Positions 11,592-23,431 of a stretch of DNA of 64,000 bases are shown in pieces. The notes under the pieces are model-generated. The model saw only the letters and a list, made by a program, of their open reading frames with translations, did no database searches and had not been told where the DNA came from. This DNA comes from Ilex aquifolium (Eukaryota; Streptophyta; Magnoliopsida; Aquifoliales; Aquifoliaceae). How positions within the stretch are numbered: position 1 is the stretch's first letter; each line of letters opens with the position of its first letter. The DNA lies in assembly GCA_951799425.1 (NCBI GenBank), contig OX637405.1:17519089-17583088 (forward strand), written 5' to 3'. The translations under genes were made by a program, and so were the position numbers.

Positions 11592-13430
11592 ATGGGAAAA
11601 AGAGAGGTATGGAAGTGTGTTTTGGGGGATTTGAGTTTGGGGGAGAATTTTTTTTTGGAGACTCAATTTGGACCATTGAATTAAGTTGGATGTATGTTGG
11701 ATCAATCTCAGCCACTCTTGTGCTAAGCTAAGTGAAGGAATTCAAAATGGGTTGTGTTTGATTATATAGATATTGGTATGTGAATTCGAGTTGTGTCACA
11801 TAAGTCAGTTTCTTCTCTCTTTTTCTTCCCGTCATAGAGGGAAGAGAGAAGAAGAGATTGATTTATTTTAGAGCACTACCAAAATTATAATAGAATATGT
11901 TCAAGGGTATAATAGTTAGTTTGACATGTTTTGTTGAAAATTTTTACTTTTGACCTTGAGCCTTAATTGTCACAGAATTTCTAAGTGTTTTAGTTTGCTT
12001 CAAAATTTGAGGAGATTATGTGCAGGCTTCTAATGTATGGGGTTACTAGGTAAAATCACAGTTAGTTAATATATAATTTGCCCTATTTTATTTGTGTCAT
12101 GGTTTTTTCAGTTAGAAGTAGAGTCAGCAACAGGTTCAACAGCTTCATAATGGTGCTATTTCTTGTTTATGAGAATCAGTATTCTGCTTATTTTTCTTAG
12201 CAGATCCACTTTTCTATAATTTCCTCTATTTTATCAGTGTCATATATCACATTTTAGCTTTTGTGTAGGGATGCAGTAACAGGTTTTTTTTTGTCAGGGA
12301 TGCAGTAACAGGTTAGATAGCTATATAATGGTGCTATTTTTAGTTTATCAGAACCAGCGACCTTTTTATTTTTCTTAGCAGATCCACTTTTCTGTAATTT
12401 GCTCTGAAATTTTGCTTTTGCATTCTCAGTCTTGTCCATGATTTCCTACAGTGTTAGTAGACCTTTTTTATCTGTCAAATTCTGTACATTTCAAAGGGCA
12501 AATTCTTTGGTTTGATCTAACAGGTTCAAAGAGAGCAAAGGCAATGCTTATTTCAGAGGTGAAGGTTGGTTCTTGAATGTATCCTTGCTGTTTGCTGAAA
12601 AGCTGGAAATGCAAACCAGCCACGTCATAACCAAAAATCTGTTTGCGTGAACTTATCATTGGATGAAACTAGCTGTTGCTGTTTTTTTGTTCTTTTTAAT
12701 TTCTTATTTAATTTTGCTTGTGTTTTTCTTATTGTACTCTCTCTCTCTCTCTGGACAGACTTTGTAGGCTGGTGAAGTCATCATTTAAGTATTTTTACTT
12801 ATACGCATATTGTTTTTGCTCCAAGTAGCTCTTAAAACTAGCACTTCTGCTACTGCAGAAAAATAGGGGTTATTGGTTATAATTGCACAATTCTGCAGAT
12901 GGATTTCTTTTCTCCATGTGGTTTCATATATGATGAGATAAGCTTTGACTGCCACCTTAGGACTTGTGCATTTTTCAGAAAATACTCTGGAAATGTACAA
13001 TTTTAAGGAAGTTGCACTAGTGTTATTTGCTTATTTTGAAATTGTTACCCTTTCGGTCACTTGTAGCTAGCCTCGAAAGAAAGCAACCCAATTGCTCTCT
13101 CTGACTTGGCACAAGTGATATTGGTTTATAAGTCATTATTGTGTTGGGTTTCTCGTAATTGAGGAGTTAAGAGAGTTAGACTAGTCCTCGACCTGATTTT
13201 TGGGGATTATGTTCATTAAATGATTGTTTTCAGATTTGAATACACCACTATCTATAGTGGTTGGCACAAACATGGAGGAGATGGTGTCTGCTAGCCTTAA
13301 TTGTGATGATGACATTGCCTGCTTGGCTTAATTGTGATGATGTCATAGCAACGTATGGGTTAAACCCATCATACGTATTTGTTCGGGAGCAATATGGGCT
13401 AATGAATCATGGGCATCGTAGTAGAATTAG
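11590..13430. other. Non-coding stretch with a local duplication
   Basis: No recognised gene. The frame at 13261-13464 (67 codons, starting MAQTWRRW with a hydrophobic stretch) matches no family I know and overlaps a small internal duplication of AATTGTGATGATG, so I do not call it a gene. Confidence 0.4.
12115..12420. repeat. Imperfect tandem duplication, unit about 180 bp
   Basis: The stretch near 12127-12235 (CAGCAACAGGTT, ATAATGGTGCTATTT, TTTTTCTTAGCAGATCCACTT, GTAATTT-like) recurs at about 12303-12410 in the same order and orientation. A short GGGATGCAGTAACAGGTT phrase is itself doubled near 12269 and 12297. Confidence 0.8.
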
Positions 13431-14603
13431 GACTCAAAGGAAACTTGGGGCCTGTTTGATTTGATTTTCAAAAATTGTTTTTTGTTCTCAAAATTCTAAA
13501 AATAATGAAAAGTTGTTTGGTTTGATTTTTTGTTCAATTTTTAGAAAAAATAGGGAAGTAGAGCATAAAAATTGAAAACAAGCCTAGCTTGTTTTCAGGT
13601 GTTTTGGAGACGAAAGAAGGGAAAAGGCAAAACATGGAGACCACTGACTTGATCCGAAATGTGTACACCCAAGTGCAGGCGGTCAAGCTGTAGTAATAAT
13701 CCGGTTTGAGTCTGGAGTCGAATCCACAGGGAACTGTTGTTGGTGTTTTGAGATAAGCAGTGGTGGAGACCTAGTGATTGTAACCCTTGAGATTTGAAGT
13801 TGTGTGATGTATGAGAGATTTTGGACAGAATATAAGATTCTTTTTAAGAGAATTTTCTAAACAAAATATGAGATAAACTCTAATATAAAAGAGTCACTCT
13901 TTAGTTCAAGGATCTGGACATGTAGTTAATTATCCGGTTTATTATACTTGTGCTTGATAACTCAATTAACTCCCGTGTCAACAGCAGATTAATCGGAAGA
14001 TAAATGTGGATTGTGAGCATTAAGAACATGATTCCGATATCTTTCTAGAAGTTTACAAGAATTGCCTGTGTCGAGACTCAACCCGTCTACAAACAAGCAA
14101 GTGTTTCTACAAGACATCCAATCAAGACATTAATGCTTCATTTTCATTCTTTAATTGAAGCGTAATAATGGTGAAGATTGAAGGGTAGTTATGAAGATCT
14201 AGCCGGGGTACTTGCCTTGAACCGATGAGTCTTTCTATGTAAGAGTTATCTATGTTATAGAAAGAACTCCCGGTTATACAAAGTACTTTAGCTTTGCTAG
14301 ATGCAGTCAATCATTCAATAAGCAAGGGGAATATAAAATATTTAAACGTAAATGAAATGCACAAATATAACTTCTGGATAATTTATACATGCCCTTCACC
14401 TCTTACAGAATCTTGTGAGTCATTTCTTAACTATTTTATTGAGCCCAACATCAAAAAATCTTTTCAACTCATTCTCTATATCACTTTTTATTTCTCATTT
14501 TACAAAAAAGGTTTGCCAGATTTGGGGAGCCTTTCAGACTCGCCAAACATTTTGCTACAAGAGTTTTCACAAAGTTTTCTTTGTCAACAACTCATATTCC
14601 TTC
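13431..14603. mobile_element. Decayed gypsy-type LTR fragments (unclassified)
   Basis: Non-coding. 13445-13600 begins GGGGCCTGTTTGAT, like the end of a plant DNA transposon, but no inverted partner was found. About 13655-13735 carries a phrase (CCCAAGTGCAGGCGGTCAAG, then GAGTCGAATCCACAGGGA) that recurs in LTRs of large plant gypsy elements. The remainder to 14603 has similar low-coding, LTR-like character. No boundaries could be fixed. Confidence 0.35.
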
Positions 14604-15415
14604 AATCGGTATTGCGCAAGATCAATAGTCAAGTATATGAACATGTGTAATTAATGAGCAGTAAATGGGCAATCAATGACAGATCAATGATAAAACAGTA
14701 ATATAGAGTCAACACAAAGATATATAGTGGTTCGGTCCGGGTGACCTACTCCACTCTCGGGAACGGCTGCGGTGGCCGGAGATCTTTATTGATGAACAAT
14801 GTTACCGGGAGAGTAACTCCGGGAGTATTACAATGCTTTGGGAGAGAGAAACAATGTGTGTAGGGAGGTGTAGTGTGTGTAGGGATCTCAAATTGTAGAG
14901 GTCTCAAGGTCCCAAGGTGATCTCAAGATCCCTCTCCTTGTGGAGAGAGCTTACATTATATAGGTTTGGTGAGGCGGTGAGGCGGTGACGTGAGGGAGAG
15001 GATTTCTACTATTTTGGTAAGTACAGTTATGGTAGGAGATCTCTGTGCCTATCCCAATATTTTCTCCCTCATGCTCCTATTACTTCGGAGGAGGATCCTG
15101 GGCTGGATTGGACTTGAGCCTGAGCCTAGACTTGAGTTGGAGTGGGTTGGACTTGCATTGGAGTGAAGAAAGAGCAAGAGGAACAGGGGGGCTAGGCCAT
15201 GGGCGGCGCCCCCTTGGTGGCGCCTAGGCTTGGGTGACCCCCTTTGGGCGGCGCCCTTTGATCCCTTGTTGGATGTTGGCTTTATGACTCCCTTGTTGGC
15301 TTCCCTCTTGATGAATTGATCCAGCTCTGTTTGGGCTCCTTTCTGGATACTGAATATTTGGGTCTCTCTTGGTTTATTTTCATTTGGCCTGACTCAGTTA
15401 ATTTCGAGCTCATCA
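14604..15415 (-). repeat. 3' LTR of the Tat-type element
   Basis: In minus orientation it starts TGATGAGC at 15415, like the other LTR. The far end (14604) lacks the last dozen bases seen in the partner, so the terminus is truncated or diverged. It contains three GGCGCC palindromes (15205, 15219, 15249). Confidence 0.85.
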
Positions 15416-15432
15416 TTTGCCCCCCATGCCCC
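15416..15432 (-). other. Polypurine tract of the Tat-type element
   Basis: Read on the minus strand, GGGGCATGGGGGGCAAA lies directly against the 3' LTR, where plus-strand DNA synthesis is primed. Confidence 0.8.
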
Positions 15433-15699
15433 AAGCCTCTGACTTTTTGCGAGAGGAAGGGGTTGAGGGCATGTGCTTCGTCTTTGCTTGAGTGAGCAGA
15501 AATTTTCTTGCTTCCCACGGTGCTTTTTCATCTTTGGAGACTTGTTGAATTTATCAGTATCGGATATATAATTTTTTTTTTGGTGGTCCTCTATCCAAAG
15601 CATTCTGGCCCCCACATTTGTGGGCAACTTTCTAATAGGTTCTAATGGCAGAACCTACTCTGGATCATTGACCGAGTCTTATATTTTTTGTTTCTTCTT

Positions 15700-16010
15700 G
15701 GGCGCTGGCTTCCTCCTCTTTTTTTTTTTTTTTTTTTCTCTCTTCTTGGGCTTTGGCCTCCCTGGACGCTGTCTTCTCCTTTTTTTTTTTTCCTTTCTTT
15801 CTTTCCCTTGGGTGCCGCCTCCTTTCTCCCTTTTTTTTTTTTTTTCTTTTCCTTTGGCTTGGGCGCCGCCTCCCTTCTCCCTCTTTTTTTTTCTTTTCCT
15901 TTGGCTTGGGCTTGGGCGCCGCCTCCTTCACCTCTTTTTTTTTTCTTTCTTTCTTCTTTGGCGTTGGCCTCTTGGGCGCCGCCTCCTTCATCTTTCTTTT
16001 CGGGCTGTCA
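15700..16010. repeat. Pyrimidine-rich minisatellite with GGCGCC boxes
   Basis: Alternating T/C tracts and TTGGGCGCCGCCTCC-like boxes at about 15811 (variant), 15862, 15915 and 15975, spaced 52, 53 and 60 bp. Long open frames across it in several phases are products of the low complexity, not genes. Confidence 0.75.
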
Positions 16011-16722
16011 TGTCTCTCTTTCCTCACTTTTGAACTAAAGAAAGTTCGTACAAAGGTCCATGATCCTAAGTGATAAAATCTTTTTTTTTTTGGTTAGCCA
16101 CCTTTGGGCTGGAAGGAGACTTGGGCGCCTCCTTTGGGCGAGAGGGAGAGCTGCTGTGGGCGCCACCTGGGGGCTGGTAGGGTGCTATGAGTAACGCCAA
16201 GAGGTTGGCAAGGCGCATTGGGTGACGCCAGAGGCCTTGAGCGCTGCTATATTTGGGCAACGCCTTGAGTCTTGCTATGGGCGGCGCCTCTCTGGTGCTT
16301 GGTCATTAGCTGACCTTGTCTCTGATTACAGGCGTCTTGTTGATATGGCGATGATGAAGACTCTCTGTGCTTTTAGGGTGGTGTCTTCTCCTCCTCCCAA
16401 GAGGGCGAGGTTTGATGCTCCCAGTGCTTCTCGGTCTGATGGCCAGGTTGCTTCTCGGGAGCAAGATCTGGTGGTGTCCCCACTCCTTCTCAAACTGTGA
16501 CTCCTGTGTGTACCATGTGTACCAGGGTTAGCCCTTGTACCGCTGTAGGAGTTGGGACTTCAGTGCAGACGACCTGAGTTTCAAAAGTGTACCTGACAAA
16601 AATAATGTTATCCCAACATTAAAATATCTAACATGATTACTTGGAGAAAGAGGCAGGCTGTTTGCATGAGAGCAAAGTTAGAGCTGTGGGCGTCTCGAGA
16701 GAGGGCCGCATAAGCTAAGACC

Positions 16723-17060
16723 GAGCTACTTATAATGTCGGTAGATGGCTGCCGTAGCAGAGGTGACTACTTGCGCGAGAGTAGAGTCATAGAGGCCGAG
16801 CTACGTATAGTCTCAGGAGATGACTGTCATAGCAGAGGTGACTACTTGCGCGAGAGCAGAGTCATAGATGCCGAGCTACGTATAGTTTCGGGAGATCGCT
16901 GCCATAGCAGAGGTGACTACTTGAGCGAGAGCAGAGTCATAGAGGCCGAGCTACGTATAGTCTCGGGAGATGGCTGCCGTAGCAGAGGCTTTCAAGGTGA
17001 CAACTTGTGCGAGAGCATAGTCGTAGAGGCCGAGCTACGTATAGTCTCAGGAGATGGCTA
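16723..17060. repeat. 75-bp tandem repeat, about 4.4 copies
   Basis: GAGCTAC begins repeat units at 16723, 16798, 16873, 16948 and 17032. Three units are exactly 75 bp and the fourth is 84 bp because of a 9-bp insertion (TTTCAAGGT region). Each unit contains a GCAGAGGTGACTACTTG-like core. Since 75 is a multiple of three, the + strand stays open by repetition; I see no evidence that it is translated. Confidence 0.9.
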
Positions 17061-17529
17061 TCGTCGCAGATGCTCATTCCATTGAGATGGAGATGAGGAG
17101 GGCGCTGAGGAGCTGGGCACCTGAGGTGTGCCTGGTGAGATAGGACGAGACCCATTGTCTAGGCGGCATCATTGGAGGCGCCCAAGGTGGAGAGGGCGAG
17201 ACCCCTTGTTTGGGCGGTATCATGGGGGGCGCCCAAGGTGGAGAGGATGAGACCCCTCATCTGGGCGCCTGCTGCTGGGTGCCTGGTGATGGGCGCCCTT
17301 TGTCTTTTTGTCTACCTTGTTGTGTCATGTTCTGACTTTTGTAAGCTGTTTGTAAATTTTAGGAAGGCAAAACAATTCGGAAACAATAATCTTTGCAGAG
17401 TTTTATTTTATAAAATAATTAATAACAAAATAAATTGACTGAAACAATAAAGGATAGATAAAATTTTCAGATGTCGATGTCCCATAGGACTTTTCCGGCG
17501 GAGTCGGAGTCGCCTCCTCCTTCTAGCCT

Positions 17530-18100
17530 TCAGGAGATTGTTTGGATTTCTCCGAGGGGTTGCTGGCGTTCTCTATCGTCCTGGTCCCGGCCAGGTGGCG
17601 GGGCCTGTCCTCTACCAGCAATGTACTGCCTCAACTGGCCACGCTGTATAAGCTTCTCAATCTGCCTTTTAAGATCAAAGCAGTCGTTAGTGTCGTGGCC
17701 ATGGTCGCGGTGGAAGCGACAGTACCTGCCGGGGTTTCTGCGGTTTGGGGCGGACTTCATTTTTTCGGGCCAGCGGAGCGTGGGGTCATCCTGTATCTGG
17801 AATAGGATGTGCTCTACCGAGGCATTGAGTGGCGTGAGAGCTTGTCGCCCTCTCAGAGGTGGGGGACCAAGACGGTCCTTGATAGAGATTCTCTCTGTCC
17901 TATTTCTTTTGTTCTCTACCTTCCACTTGTCTTCGCGAGTGTCCTTCATTTTCTCCCCTCCTCGGGAGGACTCATCGACGGGCCTTGGTGATGTCCTCAA
18001 CATTCATATACTTCTGTGCCCTTGACAGTAGCTCGGGCATGCTGGAGGGCGGCTTTTTGAGGACGGAGAACATAAAGTTGGAGGAGTGAAGGCTAGCGAT
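17530..18100 (-). pseudogene. Tat-type Gag C-terminal part with zinc knuckle
   Basis: Nucleocapsid end of a gypsy Gag, which binds the element RNA. It contains YCRFHRDHGHDTNDCF, a C-x2-H-x4-H-x4-C knuckle in which His replaces the second Cys, as is usual in Tat-type Gag, followed by LKRQIEKLIQRGQLRQYI. The 157-codon frame ends shortly after the knuckle at QTIS, where an intact relative would run into protease and pol; here pol is missing. Upstream it continues the capsid fragment at 18197-18742 across a stop and a frameshift. Confidence 0.85.
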
Positions 18101-18139
18101 AAAGGCGGCTAGGGCTACTTTATCATCTGATTCCTCAAT

Positions 18140-18742
18140 TTGGAGAGCCTCCTCGTTGAAACGAGCGAGGTAGTCTCTGAGGCTTTCATCCTTGTCCTAC
18201 TTGATGGTGAGCAAGTGGGTCACAAGCTTCTGATGTTGGCGTCCCCCAATGAAGTGGGAGACGAAAGATCTACTGAGTTCTGTGAAGGAGTAGATGGAGG
18301 AGGGTTTGATCTTTGCGAACCATTGGCGAGTAGAACCCTTCAAGGTGGTAGGGAAGACTCTATACATAATCTCCTCAGGCACGTTGTGGAGTTGCATGAG
18401 AGATTTGTATGTGTCAAGATGGTCGAGTGGGTCTTTGGTACTGTCGAAGATCTCGATGGTAGACATTTTGAACTTCGAGGGTAGGGAATAGTTAACTATA
18501 TCAGCAACAAAAGGTGTGTCGGTACGTCTTACCAGGTAGTCCACTGTCTCGGGCGCCGGTGCCTTCATGGCGTTGAGGGCGTCGCCGACTTGGTTCTGTA
18601 CCTCTCTGATCTTCTCGTCCCACTGGTTGGGGACATCCTCCGTTGGGTGGTGGTACTGGCTTCCATGATCGCCATACTGGTTCTCGCCTTCATCCTCCTG
18701 CGCAGGTACATGAGGAGGGACTGCTGGGCGAGGGGCACCCAC
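18140..18742 (-). pseudogene. Tat-type Gag capsid domain remnant
   Basis: The frame reads FKMSTIEIFDSTKDPLDHLD, then MQLHNVPEEIMYRVFPTTLKG, TRQWFAKIKPSSIYSF and FVSHFIGG, the retrotransposon gag capsid domain that assembles the particle shell. It ends at TIK with a TAG stop, after which the same frame continues as DKDESLRDYLARFNEEAL, so one substitution interrupts the protein. The N-terminal proline- and glutamine-rich part lies in other frames up to 19072. Confidence 0.85.
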
Positions 18743-19072
18743 GCGTGGTCCTGAGGCGCTCTGGCGAGGGACCTCATGGCGGGGTGCTGCTTGGGGCCCT
18801 GAGTGAATAGGCTGTTGCTATTCTCCTGTTGGAGGGAGTGGGGCTCTTCCCACAGGGTGAGGGGCGACGCTTCCTTGGGCAAGCATCAACTAAATTATCT
18901 GCTGGTTTTGTTTTACCAGCAACTGCATGGTCTGTAAGAGCTGTTGTTGCCCGACGACGGGGGTCGCCGTAGCAGACGGTTCCGAGGGTGCGAGGGGAGG
19001 CGGAGCCTCCTCCCGGTGGGCCGGGTTGTTGTCTCTCGGTTGTTGGCTAATTGATCTGGTCGTGATTGTCAT
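18743..19072 (-). pseudogene. Tat-type Gag N-terminal region
   Basis: A start codon at 19072 opens a 60-codon frame (MTITTRSISQQ, then proline- and glutamine-rich) that lies about 30 bp after the primer-binding site, the expected place for gag. It ends in a stop after QNQQII and the reading continues in another frame toward the capsid domain, so at least one frameshift or stop separates it from the rest of Gag. Confidence 0.6.
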
Positions 19073-19100
19073 GGATTGAATGAGAGTAGGAAACTAGTCG

Positions 19101-19120
19101 CTTCCCACAGACGACGCCAA
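19101..19120 (-). other. tRNA primer-binding site of the Tat-type element
   Basis: Read on the minus strand, TTTGGCGTCGTCTGTGGG follows the 5' LTR within 2 bp. It matches the TGGCGCCGTCTGTGG-type site of related plant elements with one change. Confidence 0.7.
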
Positions 19121-19122
19121 AC

Positions 19123-19939
19123 TGATGATGCACAAATCGGTATGGCGCAAGATCAACAGTCAAGTATATGAAGATGTGTAATTAATGAGCAATAAATGAG
19201 CAATCAATGACAGATCAATGACAAAACAGTAAATATAGAGTCAACACAAAGATATATAGTGGTTCGGTCTGGGTGACCTACTCCACTCTCGGGAACGGTT
19301 GCGGTGGCCGGAAATCTTTATTGATGAACAATGTTACCGGGAGAATAACTCCGGGAGTATTACAATGCTTTGGGAGAGAGAAGCAATGTGTGTAGGGAGG
19401 TGTAGTGTGTGTAGGGATCTTAAATTGTAGAGGTCTCAAGGTCCCAATGTGATCTCAAGATCCCTCTCCTTGTGGAAAGAGCTTACATTATATAGGTTTG
19501 GTGAGGCGGTGACGTGAGAGAGATGACTTCTACTATTTTGGTAAGTACAGTTATGGTAGGAGATCTCCGTGCCTATCCTGATATTTTCTCCCTCGTGCTC
19601 CTATTCCTTCGAAGGAGGATCCTGGGCTGGATTGGACTTGAGCCTGAGCCTAAACTTGAGTTGGAGTGGGTTGGACTTGCATTGGAGTGAAGAAAGAGCA
19701 AGAGGAACAGGGGGCCTAGGCCATGGGTAGCGTTCCCTTGGTGGCGCCTAGGCTTGGGTGACCTCCTTTGGGCGGCACCCTTTGATCCCTTGTTGGGCGT
19801 TGGCTTTATGACTCCCTTGTTGGCTTCCCTCTTGATGGGTTGACCCAGCTCTGTTTGGGCTCGTTTCTGGATACTGAATATTTGGGTCTCTCTTGGTTTA
19901 TTTTAATTGGGCCTGACCCAGTTAATTTCGGGCTCATCA
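19123..19939 (-). repeat. 5' LTR of the Tat-type element
   Basis: 817 bp, starting TGATGAGC (minus strand, at 19939) and ending GCATCA at 19123, with perfect TG...CA termini. It matches 14604-15415 nearly throughout. It contains a GGTGGCGCC box; two other GGCGCC boxes of the partner LTR are mutated here. Confidence 0.88.
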
Positions 19940-20071
19940 AGTTCTTTGATATATTTATACTAATTACTATTTTTCCTCAAAAATTAGGGATTTTATTTGG
20001 TTTTTATGTCAATAGATGATATAATGGAACATATAAATTTGTTGATTAGACTTATTTTATATGTTCATACT

Positions 20072-20492
20072 TGGTGATGGAAAAATTGATCCAAGGTGAA
20101 AAATCCATTTAATCCAAGTCTAACCCATCATGTCAAGAGTTATAATTTGAATAGGATTCTAAATATCATGAATAAGCTAAATTTAACTGCACGAATAACA
20201 TCAAATTAGATTATAAAGATAGCGACCTAAGCCTTATCTTTTATGATAGACTATATCTTTAATTATTATCTCTACATAATTCAAACTGCCGGAAACTCCT
20301 ATAAATAGAGCTCCATTGATGCTCCAAGTATGCCACTTCTAACTTCTAAATGCAGTTCATACATTTGAGTTATTTACTGACTTGGGTATTAGAGAGTCGA
20401 CCCTCGGAGCTCCCCTATGGTCTCCAACTTCTTTTTCAGGTGATCGAAGCCAACAAATTGATGTGGATGTCATCCAAATTTTGACATCAACA
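20072..20492 (+). mobile_element. Solo LTR with TSD
   Basis: 421 bp from TGGTGATGG to ACATCAACA, flanked directly by ATACT on both sides (20067-20071 and 20493-20497). A CTATAAATAGAG promoter motif lies near 20302 and a CTGACTTGGGTATTAGAG phrase near 20380, as in transcribed parts of Tat-type LTRs. No internal region remains. It formed by recombination between the LTRs of one former element. Confidence 0.85.
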
Positions 20493-20497
20493 ATACT

Positions 20498-23431
20498 AAT
20501 TATGATTTTTTAAAGAAAAAAAAGAATTTTTATTTTTGATTTTATTTCAATAAATGACATAATAAAATATAAATTTTATTTATAAAATTTAAAATATTTA
20601 ATATTCTATCTTTATTGGAGTATTTTTGGTCTAAGTGTAATATTTTAAACTTGAGGGGTCTAAGTATTACACGCTTCAAATTTTAAGGGTCTGGATATAA
20701 TTTACAAATGGATATAACATTAACGGCAGAGATCTGTGTTATACGCGTACAAACCTCAAGGAGTTTGTGTGTAATATTTTAAATATCAGAGGTCCAGGTG
20801 ATTAAGTAACAAATCACATATGGGATCTCGATGTAATTTTTCCAAAAAATAAATCTCTATTTGGTTCACACGAAATCAGCAAAAATTTTCAAACGTATCT
20901 ACACAGGTGCCTTTTAACTTTTCTTGTGTTCTGCGTAAAGGTCAAAGCCCAAAATCTCTACCTAAAAAATCAATAATAGTTGAAATTTATTGTCATTATT
21001 GTAATTTCAACACTCCGAAAATTTGAGCCACATCTAGCAAATTAGCTGAATTACACTCGATAAGAGCCTCTCACTCTTTCCAGGGTAAGGTTTAGATCTC
21101 AAACCCTCAATTTTTCTTGTTCTCTTTTATTTTACCAATAACCAAAAATAAATCAACTATTTGATTATTGTTTCCGGCTGGCACCAATGAACTGGAAACT
21201 AGTGCTCCTTGACTCGTATTTATTCGTAAATGGCGTCCTTAAATTCTTGTTATATACACATGTAAATATGAGTTGAAAGCTAAACACCTTGAACCAGATG
21301 AATCCAAATGATAAAAATAGTATAAAAGCCCGAAGTTAGTATAAAAACAATAGAAAATATTCTCCACTCAAGCCCCCATGTGAGTCTAGCACATGTTTCA
21401 TTTGTATTGTAGCTGATCATTCAATAACCCAACCCGCTCATCAAAGAAATGGAAACTAATGAACCTACCTGCTGCATCAAAGATTGTTCGATGACTTTCT
21501 CGCTTGGGTGAATACAGTTATATTAAAAAAGCATCGTCAATTGTAGATTTTATTCAAGTTCCTTGTAAGAATCCTCAACTGAGTCATGATTTTGGTTTTG
21601 GTGCCCCGTCTTGCAATATGAACTCAATGAGAACCAAACAACTAAAAATTGAAGAGCGGGGTGAGAACTCGAAGTCAAATTCACAGCTAGCATCCGTTGG
21701 GTCATGCTCAACACGAATTGTAAACACGAAAATGTTAGGGTTCTTGATCCTCAAAAACCAGACATCGAAATGCCTCATTCCGCTCAATAACTTAAAATTT
21801 GGCGAGGCAAGAAATGAAAGTAAACGGAACAAGACAATTAAGTAGAATGGGACGACAATTCTTGAAGAATTTTTACATGATGCAAAAAGAATTCTTGAAG
21901 ATTGAACAAAAAAAATAACAACCCAGAACGACAGAACAAGAATGTTTTATTTATGTTTTTAATGCTCCCCAAGAAAAGCATAATGTCTGAATCAACAACA
22001 AAAATATTTTTGAAGTTCTTTTGTAGTTATAAGAAATTCTTGGGTTTCCCACATAAAACCAAAATTTAGATCCGAAAAACTAAAATCAAGAATCTTTTGA
22101 AGGAGTGAATATTGGGTGTAACCGTTAAAACCAATATTTGCTTCTTTTGTAGTTACAAAAAAATATGTGTTTACCTCTGAACATAAAAGTCATCAATCAA
22201 GCAAGCGGTTAAAAATAGAATACCAACAGTTGTTGAGTCCATTATGTGGGGATAGGAAAAGATAACAGTGTACTATATTGTAAATAATGTTATGAACTCA
22301 TAAATATAATTACGGGGTAGATAAACTTGTCTTTTAAGTAGTATTTTAGAGGTAGTATAGAAATTCAAAAGTTTTAAAAGATATTGATAGTTAGAATTAG
22401 TACTAGCTCGTGTGCGTCGCATGTGAATTATTTTATATTATAATGTTTATTTTTCTTTCCAATATAGCATTTCACAAGAATGACCATAAATTTTATAAAT
22501 AGTATTAGTGTTGCAAATGCTTCCACTTCATTGTCAGTAAAACCTTACTTAATGGAAACTTTTTATCTGCAAACTTATTCATATGGATTCATTTAATATA
22601 AAGATCTCAACAATAGTCCAACCGAGTATAGGATCCGATATTTAATTTTAAAAATCAAAATTTTAAGGTACCCAGCTAATCATTGTACTCAACACTGTCT
22701 TTGAAAAAGAAAAATTTATTGAGACTCCAATTTAAAATTATCTACAGGATTAATTACCACCATTTCTGAACCAGTCATTAATGCTAAACACAGTAGAAGA
22801 TTCTCAAAGTAGTCAACATAAGTACAATTTTATTGTAGAAGAACAACAGGGATACAAAAATTGGCAGCATAGGAAAACCTGACTATTAGTATCAAACTGT
22901 ATAACATAATAAATATAAAGAAACAAAGTAATTTGAAAAAAAAAAAGCAATACCAACCACAACTAAGCTCTCTATGTTGACAAACGTACACGTCTCTAGT
23001 TCATTCATCTTAGCCTCTACTTGCGTCCACTTCAAAATTTAAAAGTCAACTTTTACACTAAAAACCGAACATGAACAACAGCTACGCATGTAGTATTAAT
23101 CAAACATAAGCAATACACAAAACAATCAATAAAAATTCTACACCATTACAGTAAAAGAAAATGGAAACAATCATGTAAAGTGCATGCTTAAGATTATCAT
23201 GACCACTAATTCATAAAAAAATTAATTAATTTATAGGAAACACAATATATACTTCTCAAGATCGTCTTTGAGTTCAAAAGTAGCCTCTTTAGTTTGTTGA
23301 AGATGAGATCCTCATCACAGTCGGCGATGAACAAAATCTGTTTTTGAACCACAAAAGGACTTGTAGATTCCAAGGATGAAGTTGGTTTTATAGTAATAAA
23401 CTAAAAACAGTTTTTGAACCACAAATGACTC
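20498..23431. other. A/T-rich non-coding stretch
   Basis: No gene seen. 20500-20590 resembles 19960-20045 on the other side of the solo LTR. Near 22396-22430 the minus strand shows a short imperfect hairpin followed by CTAGT, which could be a Helitron 3' end but is weak. The rest is unassigned. Confidence 0.4.

Larger units (their letters stand above)
14604..19939 (-). mobile_element. Non-autonomous Tat-type Ty3/gypsy element with gag but no pol
   Basis: Two LTRs in direct orientation (14604-15415 and 19123-19939) bound about 3.7 kb. On the minus strand the order is LTR, PBS, broken gag, tandem repeats, polypurine tract, LTR. No protease, RT, RNase H or integrase motif is present, so movement would have needed an autonomous partner. 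gag stops right after the zinc knuckle and the place of pol is taken by GC-rich and pyrimidine-rich minisatellites. The LTRs show scattered substitutions and one small indel (GAGGCGGT repeated at about 14970), so the insertion is not recent. Confidence 0.85.

Noticed and set aside
13261..13464. 67-codon frame with a signal-peptide-like start
   Set aside because: No recognisable family, overlaps a small internal duplication, no supporting neighbouring exons.
15620..16073. Several overlapping 100-137-codon open frames on both strands
   Set aside because: They cover poly-pyrimidine/purine low-complexity DNA and encode runs of Phe or Lys; openness follows from composition.
16735..17085. 116-codon frame on the + strand
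   Set aside because: Made of 75-bp tandem repeats in a non-coding part of a minus-strand element; no known domain.
21504..21845. 113-codon + strand frame
   Set aside because: No motif, A/T-rich surroundings, no codon or domain evidence.
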